Shown here: positions 16,093 to 25,131 of the stretch, one piece after another | Numbering within the stretch: position 1 is the stretch's first letter | Layout of the letters: each line of letters starts with the position of its first letter | Assembly: GCF_030504985.1 (NCBI RefSeq) | Contig: NZ_JASERU010000013.1 | Span: forward strand, 53,407-117,406 | Source of the DNA: Fulvimonas sp. R45 | GTDB taxonomy: Bacteria > Pseudomonadota > Gammaproteobacteria > Xanthomonadales > Rhodanobacteraceae | DNA: 64,000 nucleotides | Direction: 5' to 3' | The notes under the pieces: generated by a model | Databases searched by the model: none | Seen by the model: only the letters and a program-made list of their open reading frames with translations | Told to the model about the DNA's origin: nothing | Translations under genes and position numbers: made by a program

Positions 16093-17652
16093 ATGTCCCA
16101 GCCGCTACCGCCATCCGTTCGCCAATGGCTCGCTGAAGCCGGCCGGGCAATCAACCAACGGCAGCCAGACCTGGCGGAAAAAGCGCTGACGAAGGCGCTA
16201 GCCCTTGCACCAAACCTCGCCGATGCGCAATTCATGTATGGGCTTGCCCTGCTGATGCGCGGCGATGCCGGCAAGGCGATCGGCTTCCTGCGCAAGGCCG
16301 CCGTGCAACGCCCGGCGGATGCCAACATGCGGATGTATCTGGGCTGTGCCCTGCATGATGCCGGCGCGTTGGACGAAGCATTGGACCACCTGCAGCGGGC
16401 TTGCGAGCTGGCGCCACAACAGTCCGCCCCCTGGTACAACCTCGGCAAGGCACTGAAGCAGCGCGGGCAATCGCGGGAAGCCGACCAGGCCTTCCGCCGC
16501 GCGCTGGCGCTGGACGAGGGGCACGCGCTGGCCCGCATCGGCGTGGCCGACATCGCCACCATGCAAGGCGACATCCCGCGTGCCGTGGCGGAGTACCGTC
16601 ACGTGCTGAGCAGGCATCCGGAGTGCGCCGAGGCCTGGCACGGCCTGGCCAACCTCAAGACCGAGTCGCTGGGACCTGCCGACATCGACCTGATCCGCCG
16701 CGCCCTGCGTCAGCCCAACCTGGCTTCCGAGACGCGGGTGCTGCTCGGCTTCAGCCTGTTCCGGGCGCTGGAAGACCAGCACGACTACGCCAACGCTTTC
16801 GAAGCGCTGCGCCAGGCAAACGCGGACAAGCGGCGCCAGGTGGAGTGGAACGCTGCCGCCGAGCGCACGCAGATCGACCGCATCATGGAAGCCTTCAGCG
16901 CCCCGCTGCCTGCACCGCTGGACTCCGCGCTGGGCCACGAAGTCATCTTCATCGCCAGCATGCCGCGCTCGGGCTCCACGCTGGTCGAGCATATCCTCGC
17001 GACCCATCCCGACGTCGCGGGCGCCAACGAGATCCCCGACCTACCCCAAGTCATCGAAGACGAATCGCGCCGCCGCGGGCAGCCCTTCCCGCAATGGGTC
17101 CCCGCCGCCACCGACGACGACTGGCAACGGCTGGGCCGGGACTACCTCGCCCGCACCGCGCGCTGGCGCGAGCAACACCCTCGCTTTACGGACAAGAACG
17201 TCGCCAACTGGCCGCTACTGGGCGCGGTCCGCCTCATGCTGCCTGGGGCAAAGATCATCCACTGCCACCGCGATCCGGTGGAAACCTGCTTCTCCTGCTA
17301 CCGCCACCTGTTCCGGCACGGCGTGCATTACAGCTACGACCTCGGCGAGATGGCGGAGTACTACCGCGACTACGAGCGCCTCAGCGCGTTCTGGCTGGCG
17401 CGCCACCCTAGACACGTACTCGACTACCCCTACGAAACCCTGGTGCGGGAACCCGAGGTGCAGATCCGCCGCCTGCTGGCATTCTGCGAACTGGACTTCG
17501 ATTCCGCCTGCCTCGCGCCCCACCAGACCAAACGCGAGGTGCTCAGCACGGCCAGTGCGGCGCAGGTGCGCGAACCTATCCGCGCCGGCACGGCGCATAG
17601 TGCGCCCTATCTGGAATGGTTGCAGCCGTTGCGAGAGCGCTTGGCGCGCTGA
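16093..17652 (+). CDS. TPR-repeat sulfotransferase
   Basis: A 519-residue two-part protein. Residues about 5-245 are tetratricopeptide repeats (for example AEKALTKALALAPNLADAQF, WYNLGKALKQRGQSREADQA). Residues about 283-519 are a PAPS-dependent sulfotransferase: the 5'-phosphosulfate loop FIASMPRSGSTLVEHIL (PRSGST 291-296) and the 3'-phosphate site IIHCHRDPVETCFSCYRHLF (about 388-406). The family transfers sulfate to carbohydrates or protein tyrosines; the acceptor here is unknown. No signal peptide is present, so it acts in the cytoplasm. It is convergent with an Oar-like TonB-dependent receptor. Confidence 0.9.
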   Translation: MSQPLPPSVRQWLAEAGRAINQRQPDLAEKALTKALALAPNLADAQFMYGLALLMRGDAGKAIGFLRKAAVQRPADANMRMYLGCALHDAGALDEALDHLQRACELAPQQSAPWYNLGKALKQRGQSREADQAFRRALALDEGHALARIGVADIATMQGDIPRAVAEYRHVLSRHPECAEAWHGLANLKTESLGPADIDLIRRALRQPNLASETRVLLGFSLFRALEDQHDYANAFEALRQANADKRRQVEWNAAAERTQIDRIMEAFSAPLPAPLDSALGHEVIFIASMPRSGSTLVEHILATHPDVAGANEIPDLPQVIEDESRRRGQPFPQWVPAATDDDWQRLGRDYLARTARWREQHPRFTDKNVANWPLLGAVRLMLPGAKIIHCHRDPVETCFSCYRHLFRHGVHYSYDLGEMAEYYRDYERLSAFWLARHPRHVLDYPYETLVREPEVQIRRLLAFCELDFDSACLAPHQTKREVLSTASAAQVREPIRAGTAHSAPYLEWLQPLRERLAR

Positions 17653-17694
17653 AACGGACAAGGCCGCCGGTTGCCCGGCGGCCTTGTCCGTTTT
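17652..17694. terminator. Strong intrinsic terminator after the sulfotransferase gene
   Basis: A perfect 19-bp stem (17652-17670 with 17675-17693), four-base loop TTGC, followed by TTTTC. It begins at the last base of the sulfotransferase stop codon. The AAAC/GTTT base of the stem allows function on either strand, so it may also stop receptor transcription from the other side. Confidence 0.85.
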
Positions 17695-17700
17695 CATCCA

Positions 17701-17735
17701 CCACGCAATGCTGCCGCTGTGGCAGCATTGCGTGG
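17701..17735. terminator. Second hairpin, just after the receptor stop codon
   Basis: A perfect 15-bp stem, CCACGCAATGCTGCC (17701-17715) with GGCAGCATTGCGTGG (17721-17735), loop GCTGT. It lies 10 bp past the receptor stop and directly beside the terminator at 17652-17694. It has no T-run of its own and may protect the receptor mRNA 3' end or help the neighbouring terminator. Confidence 0.6.
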
Positions 17736-17745
17736 AGATTGTTGC

Positions 17746-20700
17746 TTACCAGTCGTACTTGACGCTGAACTCCGCGTACCGCGGGAGCTCCACCGCATAG
17801 CCCGTCACACCGCCGATAGGCAGCTTGTACGTGGGATCCGGTGCGCCGCCCACGCCATCGTGGGTAACAGTGTAAGCCGTGGTGTTCTGCTCGTTGAACA
17901 CGTTCTGGACCTGCACCTGGAGAGTCAGGTGCTTGCCGGCCCACTCCGGGATGTAGCTGACCGAGAGGTCGAGCTGATGGGTCCACGGCAGATGACCGGC
18001 CCTGCCCGGAGGCGACGGCTTGCCATCGCACCAGTGGTAGGCCTCGCCGTAGCCTTCCGCATCGATCTGGTCCGGGCCCCAGGCGCCCAGGCAGGTGATA
18101 GGCGCACCCGACTGGATGATGTACAGACCGCTGACCAGCCACTCGGGGGTAATCGAGTAGGTGCCGTAGGCCTTCAGCGTGTGGCGATGCGAGTTGGGCA
18201 ATTCGCCGTTCGAGTACTGCATCAGTTCCGGGAAATCCCAGGCTTCGCTGATCGAGGCGGACTGGCCGCCACCCGCAGCGGCCGAAGCATTGGAGACCTG
18301 TCCAAGCGGCGAATAAGTCGGGCCCTCCGTGGTGCCGTAGCTCTTGGCGAACACGTAGTCGATCTTGCCCATCCACTTGCCATCCCACGGATGCTCAAGG
18401 GCTTCTTCCAGGCTGTAGTACTTGCGGAATGCAGCCGGGAAGCCCGTGACGTATCCACCGGTCACCGTATGCGGGTTCCATGTGTAGGTCTTGTAGGTGC
18501 CGTCGGTCGCCAGGTAGCGCACCTTGTTGCTGCGGCCTGGGTTGACCAGGATGTCCGTCTGGAACGCGCTGTCAAGCGCATCGGCAGGCTCGGTGACCGT
18601 ACCGGTATCGTCGATGATGTTGTTCATCCTCGAGTAGGTCGCCTGCGAGGTCCAGACCAGCGACTGGCCGAATGCGTTGAACGACTTCTGGAAGCCCAGC
18701 ACGTACTCATCCTGGTACATCGGCTTCAGATCCGAGGCGGCAATCGTCTTCGGGTCCTTCGGTGTGCCGTACTCGCCATCAGGCGAATAAGGCGTCGCAG
18801 TCGTGGGAACCTGGGTCAGGCCCTGCGGGATGCCGTTCGCATCGATGGACGCATAGGTGTAGTACTCGTTGAGGTAGGCATTGGCGCCTGCCATGCGTAC
18901 GCCGAGGCCCGTGGGCAGGGCGAGGTAGTAACGCCCCACGTTGCCGTACAACTTGGCGCTGCTGTCGCCGAAGATGTCCCAGCTGAAGCCCAGGCGCGGC
19001 TGCCACTGCGGCGAGGTTTCCCGGATGTAGGGTTGGTTGCCAGCGCTGTAGTTGGTGAACTGGTCGTTGCGCAGGCCGAGGTTCAGCAGCAGGTTGGGCG
19101 TAACCTGCCAGTTGTCCTCGACGTATTGCGCCTTTTGCTCCACCGTGAACGAGGCCACGCCGCCATACGTCCGCTTCACGACGTAGTAGCTGGCGGCATC
19201 GTCGCCGGTACCTACCGCGCCGCCATTGGGGTAGTTGATCGGGTTGGCGACGCACTGGCCCAACGCGTTGCACGACAGGGTGGGCTTGGAGAAGTTCTTC
19301 GAGCCTTGCTTGCCGTAGATCCAGTAATACCCCGGGCCGGCGCTCTGGCTACCGTCACTGATATCCGTGCTGCGCATGTTGTCCACGCCGAACTTCACGT
19401 CGTGGTCGCCCAGCTTCCAGTCCAGGTCCAGGCGGAAGTTGTTTTCGGTGGATCGGTGGTCCGGAGAGGGGATGGTCAACGCGTTGTTGTTCGTGTTGCC
19501 GGAACCCGGCACGGTCGGGTTCTGGCTTCCCACGCCAGACACGCCCGCCAGTAACAGATCGAAGCCCGGATAGGTCAATTGCTGGCTGTAGTACGTGCTC
19601 TTCATCTTGCCGGCCAGCACGCTCAGCGTGAGGTTGTCGGTGATGTACGAGGTGTACTTCAGGATGCCGATGTCGAACTTGCTCGAGTACAGCGGGTTGT
19701 TGATGCTGTTGAAGCTGCCTACGGCATTCGTGCTGTAGTCGTAGTTGTAGGCGTTGTTCGAGAGATCTTCGGCCTTGCTCGAGGCGTAGGTAGCCTCAAG
19801 AACGTTGCTGTCATTGATGTTCCAGTCCAACTTGCCGTAGAGCTTGGGCAGGCTGGTGCTGCGCGAGTTGTAGTACGGCGAGTTGACCGAGCCGGTGGAC
19901 TTGCTGCTGTCGTGCTGGGCTTCGGCCGTGAGGTAGAAGAACAGCTTGTCCTTGATCAGCGGACCTGAAATGTAGGCGTCATAGACCGTGCTCCAGTCCT
20001 TGTTCTTGTGGCGATTGACGAATATGTCGCCAGGTTGCTGCCCTGCCGTCGTCGACGCCGGGTTTGCATAGTAGATGTTGTCGTAGGTGCTTCGCGCCCA
20101 GCTCGGTGCCCAGGTGACATAGACGCCAGCGTGGAAATCATTGCCGCCGCGGTGGCCGATCTGGCTGATCACGCCGCCGGTGGAGCGGCCGTATTCGGCA
20201 CCGTAGCCGGACGTGATGGTCTGCTGCTCGGCAATGGCGAAGTACGGCAGGGCGATGCCGCCCGCATTGCCCACCGGGTCGGTGGTGTTGAAGCCGTTGA
20301 CGTAGTAGGCGTTCTCCGCCGTCGAATCGCCGCCGAAGGAGATCAGCGGCGTCCCGGCTGGGCCAGTACCTAGGCTGGCGTTGCCGCCGGCGACACCGGG
20401 TGCCAGCACGGCGATGGATTCGGCATTGCGTGCCAACGGCAGCTGCTTCAACTGCTGGGCGGTGATCACGGAGGTCTGGCGGGTCGAGGACACGTCGATC
20501 GCGGGAAGTGCGTTGGCCATGACCGTGACGCCAGACAGGTTCTCCACATTCTTGGAGGAGGCAAACGGCACTTGAGCGGCACCACCAACGCTCACCGCCA
20601 CATGGTTCTGTGACGAGACCGTCTGGCCATTGCTGATCAGCGACACCGTATAGTCGCCGCCTAGCGGCAGGTTGGTGACGCTGTAGCGGCCACTGCTGTC

Positions 20701-20898
20701 GACCGGCACCTCACGGGTAAATCCGGTTTGGTTGTTGACAACCCTGACTGTTTCGCCAGCCGCCACCGGGGCGGTACCGATAATCGAGCCTGTCGTGGCC
20801 TGGCCATAGGCCAAGCTGGTGAAGCCCAGGCTCACGGCCAAGGCGGCAGTCAAGGCGTTGCGGCGGTAAAGGCAACCCCGCGCCATGTGCTTGTTCAT
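17746..20898 (-). CDS. TonB-dependent receptor, Oar-like, complete
   Basis: A 1050-residue outer-membrane receptor powered by TonB/ExbBD; cargo unknown. The order is: extended signal peptide (ends SLAYGQ), carboxypeptidase-type regulatory domain (about 34-120, VPVDSSGRYSVTNLPLGGDY), plug (LPAIDVSSTRQTSVITAQQL, ENAYYVNGFNTTDPVGNAGG, YGAEYGRSTGGVISQIGHRG) and a long beta-barrel rich in aromatic strands, ending EFSVKYDW with a terminal aromatic residue as usual for barrel assembly. It is a paralogue of the partial receptor at 1-969. A GGGGAGA ribosome site precedes the start. The neighbour across the terminator is a TPR-sulfotransferase. Confidence 0.93.
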   Translation of the reverse strand: MNKHMARGCLYRRNALTAALAVSLGFTSLAYGQATTGSIIGTAPVAAGETVRVVNNQTGFTREVPVDSSGRYSVTNLPLGGDYTVSLISNGQTVSSQNHVAVSVGGAAQVPFASSKNVENLSGVTVMANALPAIDVSSTRQTSVITAQQLKQLPLARNAESIAVLAPGVAGGNASLGTGPAGTPLISFGGDSTAENAYYVNGFNTTDPVGNAGGIALPYFAIAEQQTITSGYGAEYGRSTGGVISQIGHRGGNDFHAGVYVTWAPSWARSTYDNIYYANPASTTAGQQPGDIFVNRHKNKDWSTVYDAYISGPLIKDKLFFYLTAEAQHDSSKSTGSVNSPYYNSRSTSLPKLYGKLDWNINDSNVLEATYASSKAEDLSNNAYNYDYSTNAVGSFNSINNPLYSSKFDIGILKYTSYITDNLTLSVLAGKMKSTYYSQQLTYPGFDLLLAGVSGVGSQNPTVPGSGNTNNNALTIPSPDHRSTENNFRLDLDWKLGDHDVKFGVDNMRSTDISDGSQSAGPGYYWIYGKQGSKNFSKPTLSCNALGQCVANPINYPNGGAVGTGDDAASYYVVKRTYGGVASFTVEQKAQYVEDNWQVTPNLLLNLGLRNDQFTNYSAGNQPYIRETSPQWQPRLGFSWDIFGDSSAKLYGNVGRYYLALPTGLGVRMAGANAYLNEYYTYASIDANGIPQGLTQVPTTATPYSPDGEYGTPKDPKTIAASDLKPMYQDEYVLGFQKSFNAFGQSLVWTSQATYSRMNNIIDDTGTVTEPADALDSAFQTDILVNPGRSNKVRYLATDGTYKTYTWNPHTVTGGYVTGFPAAFRKYYSLEEALEHPWDGKWMGKIDYVFAKSYGTTEGPTYSPLGQVSNASAAAGGGQSASISEAWDFPELMQYSNGELPNSHRHTLKAYGTYSITPEWLVSGLYIIQSGAPITCLGAWGPDQIDAEGYGEAYHWCDGKPSPPGRAGHLPWTHQLDLSVSYIPEWAGKHLTLQVQVQNVFNEQNTTAYTVTHDGVGGAPDPTYKLPIGGVTGYAVELPRYAEFSVKYDW

Positions 20899-21942
20899 TT
20901 GTATCTCCCCGGAAACAGCCCAATTGAGGGCAACTAGATAATGACTACGCCAACCAGTTCAGGCAGGTAATGGCGATAATCGCGAGGAATCCGTTTGGAT
21001 TTGAAACCCGTCCACATGGATTCATAAAGTGAATGCCATCCATACGCATGTTCACCTCGAATTCCTGGCGCAGACTCCCACCATCAACCCCCGGACCCTC
21101 TCTTGGCCGAACTTAGTTTGTCCGAATGTGACTGTCAACACTTTCTTAGCAATTGTTATACAGCCATCTAAAATGGCAAGTTCTTGCGAAAGCAATATCT
21201 TTCGCCATTTCCCGACGACTTATTTCGGTGCAGGGAACATATGTCTGTCATTTGGAACCTACACATCAGGTCCGAAGCCTGCGCACAAGTTGCAGACTGC
21301 GAATAAACTATTTACTTATAAGAACTTATGAGCGCATGTTGCAGACATCGGCTTCTCCCCCGATCTGGGGCTCCTACACCACCTCATATCGGCCTCCATG
21401 TGTCATGGGCCATCTTTCGGACCCGCGAATCATGGATAACAGTCATTGTTTCGCAAAAAATTGCGTGCTGCGGCAATTTCATGCCGCGCCTCGGACATAC
21501 ATGCCGGAAAGTGACTGAACTTGTGAGAAAACGCGACGATGTGCTCGCATGTTCGCAATCGAAATAATTGGCGGTCCAATCGCACATATTTACTGCATTA
21601 TGTTGACCTGCCGCACGCTGCAGACTCAAGACTCGCCCCCACCGGAAGGCACAGCGGAGACATGGCGTATCCGGCAGGGAAAGCGTCCCATGCCTTGCTT
21701 GGCCGAAACTATCCGGCCCGCAGCTGCTGCCTCATGCCGCTCCACGGCTCGCCGAAGGCCGCGCCAGGCCCGGCCATGCCTTTCGGCACGGCCGGACTTC
21801 AGGCACATTCACGGGTCCGGCCGGACAGGCATAAAGGTGCCATGACCCCGTTCCTTCGCCACGACGCAACCGCCGTCGCGTTCCGCACGCGCATGGCCCC
21901 GCACATGGATGTCCACCGCGCCGTGCGCGGGAAGAGGCCCGC
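20899..21942. other. 1044-bp AT-richer intergenic region
   Basis: No convincing gene. The stretch from about 20930 to 21700 is clearly less GC-rich than the rest of the window. Several short open frames (for example 21029-21331 and 21539-21946) have no recognisable domain, signal peptide or ribosome site. It contains the control region of the receptor on the minus strand, including a consensus -35 at 21133-21138. It may be a regulatory leader or a decayed insertion; neither can be shown here. Confidence 0.5.
21110..21138 (-). promoter_or_regulatory. Candidate promoter for the Oar-like receptor
   Basis: On the minus strand TTGACA (21138-21133) is followed after 17 bp by TAAGTT (21115-21110). 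The -35 is perfect and the -10 is weak. Transcription from here would give a leader of about 200 bases before the receptor start. Confidence 0.35.
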
Positions 21943-24900
21943 ATGAATCTGTTCGCGCCGATGATCCGCCGCCCGGCCGGCACCTCGCTGCTGGCGATCG
22001 GCCTGGCCATCGCCGGCTTCTGCGCCTACCTGCTGCTGGGCGTGGCGGCCTTCCCGTCGATCGAATTTCCCGGCGTGGTGGTGTTCGCGCAGATGCCGGG
22101 CGCGAACGCGCAGACGATGGCGAGCACGGTGGTGTCGCCGCTGGAACGGCACCTGGGGCGCATCCCCGGGATCAAGCAGATGAGCTCCAGCACCAACGAC
22201 GGCGGCACGCAGATCCAGATCCTGTTCGACATGAGCCGCCATGCCGACCAGGCCGCGCGCGACGTGCAGGCGGCGATCAACGCCGCCGCGCCCGACCTGC
22301 CGCCGGGCCTGCCCAACCCGCCCCAGTACTTCAAGTTCGACACCTCGCAGATCCCCATCCTGCTGGTCTCGATCACCTCCTCCAGCCTGCCGCCCGACAA
22401 GCTCTACGACCTCACCGACACGCTGCTCAAGCCGGCGGTGGCGCAGATTCCCGGCGTGGCGCAGGTGCAGCTGGGCGGCGGCACGCCGCATGCCGTGCGC
22501 GTGGCGCTGGACACCGACGCGCTGGCCCATGCCGGGATCACCGCCAACGACATCGCCAATGCGCTGCGCGCGGCCAACGTCACCTCGCCCCAGGGCATGT
22601 TGAGCAACGGCGCCACCCAGATGACGGTGACGGCGAACGATTCGCTGCAGACGCCGGCGGACTTCGCCCGCCTGGTGGTCGCGGTGCGCCATGGCGCGCC
22701 GGTGCGCCTGTCCGACGTCGCCACGGTCACTGGCGGCCAGCAGGACAAGTACGCCGCCGCCTGGTTCAACGGCCAGCGCGCGGTGGTGATGCAGATCACC
22801 AAGCGCAACGACGCCAATGCGGTGGCCACGGTGGAGGCAATCCGGGCCCGCCTGCCGGAGCTGCGCGGCCTGCTGCCCGCCGACGTGGCCATCACGCCGA
22901 TTTTCGACCTCACCCCCACCACCTTGTCGGCGCTGCACGAAGTGGAAGTGGCGCTGCTGGTCAGCGTGGTGATGGTGGCGCTGGTGATGCTGGTGTTCCT
23001 GCGCCGCCTGAGGCCCACGGTGATCGCGATGTTCAGCGTGCCGCTGTCGCTGGCCGGCGCGCTGGTGACGATGTGGGTGCTCGGCTTCACCCTCAACATC
23101 TTCTCGCTGGTGGCGCTGGTGCTGTGCGTGGGCTTCGTGGTGGACGACGCCATCGTGGTGATCGAGAACATCGTGCGCCACATGGAGCAGGGCATGAAGC
23201 CGCTGCCGGCCGCGCTGGCCGGCGTGCGCGAGATCGGCTTCACGGTGATCTCGATCACGCTGTCGCTGATCGCGGTGTTCGGGCCGATGGTGTTCGGCAA
23301 CAACATGTTCACCCTGCTGATGCGCGAGTTCTCGGTGACGCTGATCGCCACCATCGTGATCTCGGCGGTGGTCTCGCTCACGCTCACACCGGCGCTGTGC
23401 GGGCGCTGGCTGGACGCGCATGACGACGCCCACCGCCGGCCGGGGCGCCTCGAACGCCTGGCCGAGCGCTTCGACCGCTGGATGCTGCGCGTCTACGAGC
23501 GCGGCCTGGACTGGGCGATGCATCATCGGCGCATCATGCGCTGGCAGCCGGTGCTCCTGCTGGTGCTGACCGTCGTGCTGGCGGTGCTGGTGGGCATGAC
23601 GGCCGGCGGCGGATTGATGCCGAAGGAGGACACCGGCCTGCTGCAGGTGGGCATCACCGCCAACGCCAACATCTCGCCCACCCTGCTGGCCACGCGCACG
23701 CAGGAGGTGGCCGCGAAGATCCAGGCCGATCCGGCCGTGCGCGACGTCTCCGCCTTCCTCGGCAACGGCAACGGCATCGGCGCGGTCGGCAACGAGTCCA
23801 ACCTGTTCGTCGACCTGAAGGACCTCGGCGACGGGCCGGGCGACCGCCACGTGCCCGCACAGGCGGTGGTCGACCGGCTGGCCAAGCAGTTCAAGAACGT
23901 GACGGACCTGAATGTCTCGATCAGCGTCAACCAGTTCTTCGGCGGGGGCGGGGGTTCGGGCAACGGCAAGGGGCAGTATTCGTTCCAGCTCGACAGCCTC
24001 GACGGCACGCCGCTGCAGCAGCCCACGCTGCGGCTGGCGCGGGTGATGCGCGGCATGAAGCAGTTCCACGACGTCAGCACCAGCTTCGACAGCATCGGCA
24101 AGCAGCAGATGCTGCAGGTGGACCGCGCCACGGCCGCGCGCCTCCACGTGAGCCTGTCCGACGTGGACGACGCGCTGTCCAACGCCTTCGGCCAGGGCTT
24201 CGCCACCACGATCTATTCCGACATCAACCAGTACCGCGTGGTGATCACCTCCGACAAGGCCGATTCCCTGAGCCCCGCCTCGCTGCTGAACACCTACGTG
24301 CGCAGCAGCCAGGGCAAGATGATCCCGCTCTCGGCGGTGGCGACCATCCATCCGGCCATCGCGCCGACCACGATCAGCCATTTCGACCAGATCGAATCAG
24401 CCAGCATCAACTATAACCTGGCCAAGGGCGTGAGCCAGCTCGAGGGCCTCAAGCTGGTCGACCAGGCGATCTACGCCGCCCAGCTGCCGGCCGGCGTGCA
24501 GAAGAAGTACACCGGCGACAACAAGAACCTGATGGAGGCGCTCGGCAACGCGCTGATCATGCTGCTGGCGGTGATCCTGGTGATGTACGTGGTGCTGGGT
24601 ATCCTCTACGAGAGCCTGATCCACCCGCTGACCATCATCTCGACCCTGCCCGCCGCCGGCATGGGCGCGTTCCTGGCGATGCTGGTCACCCATACCCAGC
24701 TCACCATGATGTCGGTGATCGCGGTGCTGATGCTGATCGGCATCGTGAAGAAGAACGCGATCCTGATGGTGGACTTCGCCCTGGTCGCCGAGCGCGAGCA
24801 CGGCCGCACGCCGCCGGAGGCGATCCGCGAGGCCGCGCTGGTGCGCTTCCGACCGATTACCATGACCACCCTGGTGGCGATGGGCGCGGCGCTGCCGCTG

Positions 24901-25119
24901 GCGATCGGCTTCGGCTACGGCTCGGAGATGCGCCAGCCGCTGGGCATCGCCATCCTGGGCGGCCTGCTGGTATCGCAGCTGCTGACCCTGCTCAGCACGC
25001 CGGCGATCTACCTGTGGCAGCACGACCGCCGCGAGCGCAGGGCGAAACGCCGCGCGCTGCGCGAGGAGATCCGCCGCCAGCGCGAACTGGCGAAGCGGAT
25101 GCCGGCGCTGCCGAAGTAG
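21943..25119 (+). CDS. RND-family multidrug efflux permease (MdtB/MdtC-like), orphan
   Basis: A 1058-residue inner-membrane trimeric proton-driven exporter (HAE1 class). Segments include the N-terminal helix LLAIGLAIAGFCAYLLLGVA, porter-domain PGANAQTMASTVVSPLER, TM4 with the proton-relay pair GFVVDDAIVVIENIVRH, and TM10 with the relay Lys in GIVKKNAILMVDFALVAERE. Residues about 665-680 form an unusual Gly-rich loop (FFGGGGGSGNGKGQ). The sequence fits MdtB/MdtC-type pumps better than AcrB. No periplasmic adaptor or outer-membrane channel gene lies on either side, so it must borrow partners. Confidence 0.92.
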   Translation: MNLFAPMIRRPAGTSLLAIGLAIAGFCAYLLLGVAAFPSIEFPGVVVFAQMPGANAQTMASTVVSPLERHLGRIPGIKQMSSSTNDGGTQIQILFDMSRHADQAARDVQAAINAAAPDLPPGLPNPPQYFKFDTSQIPILLVSITSSSLPPDKLYDLTDTLLKPAVAQIPGVAQVQLGGGTPHAVRVALDTDALAHAGITANDIANALRAANVTSPQGMLSNGATQMTVTANDSLQTPADFARLVVAVRHGAPVRLSDVATVTGGQQDKYAAAWFNGQRAVVMQITKRNDANAVATVEAIRARLPELRGLLPADVAITPIFDLTPTTLSALHEVEVALLVSVVMVALVMLVFLRRLRPTVIAMFSVPLSLAGALVTMWVLGFTLNIFSLVALVLCVGFVVDDAIVVIENIVRHMEQGMKPLPAALAGVREIGFTVISITLSLIAVFGPMVFGNNMFTLLMREFSVTLIATIVISAVVSLTLTPALCGRWLDAHDDAHRRPGRLERLAERFDRWMLRVYERGLDWAMHHRRIMRWQPVLLLVLTVVLAVLVGMTAGGGLMPKEDTGLLQVGITANANISPTLLATRTQEVAAKIQADPAVRDVSAFLGNGNGIGAVGNESNLFVDLKDLGDGPGDRHVPAQAVVDRLAKQFKNVTDLNVSISVNQFFGGGGGSGNGKGQYSFQLDSLDGTPLQQPTLRLARVMRGMKQFHDVSTSFDSIGKQQMLQVDRATAARLHVSLSDVDDALSNAFGQGFATTIYSDINQYRVVITSDKADSLSPASLLNTYVRSSQGKMIPLSAVATIHPAIAPTTISHFDQIESASINYNLAKGVSQLEGLKLVDQAIYAAQLPAGVQKKYTGDNKNLMEALGNALIMLLAVILVMYVVLGILYESLIHPLTIISTLPAAGMGAFLAMLVTHTQLTMMSVIAVLMLIGIVKKNAILMVDFALVAEREHGRTPPEAIREAALVRFRPITMTTLVAMGAALPLAIGFGYGSEMRQPLGIAILGGLLVSQLLTLLSTPAIYLWQHDRRERRAKRRALREEIRRQRELAKRMPALPK

Positions 25120-25131
25120 GCGGCTGCCCGT

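Noticed and set aside
21029..21331. 100-codon frame in the AT-richer gap
   Set aside because: No ribosome site, signal or family pattern; kept only as part of the intergenic description.
21799..24381. Long open frame of 860 codons on the minus strand
   Set aside because: It is antisense to the RND permease, shows repetitive His/Arg/Gln-rich composition typical of shadow frames in GC-rich DNA, and has no domain.
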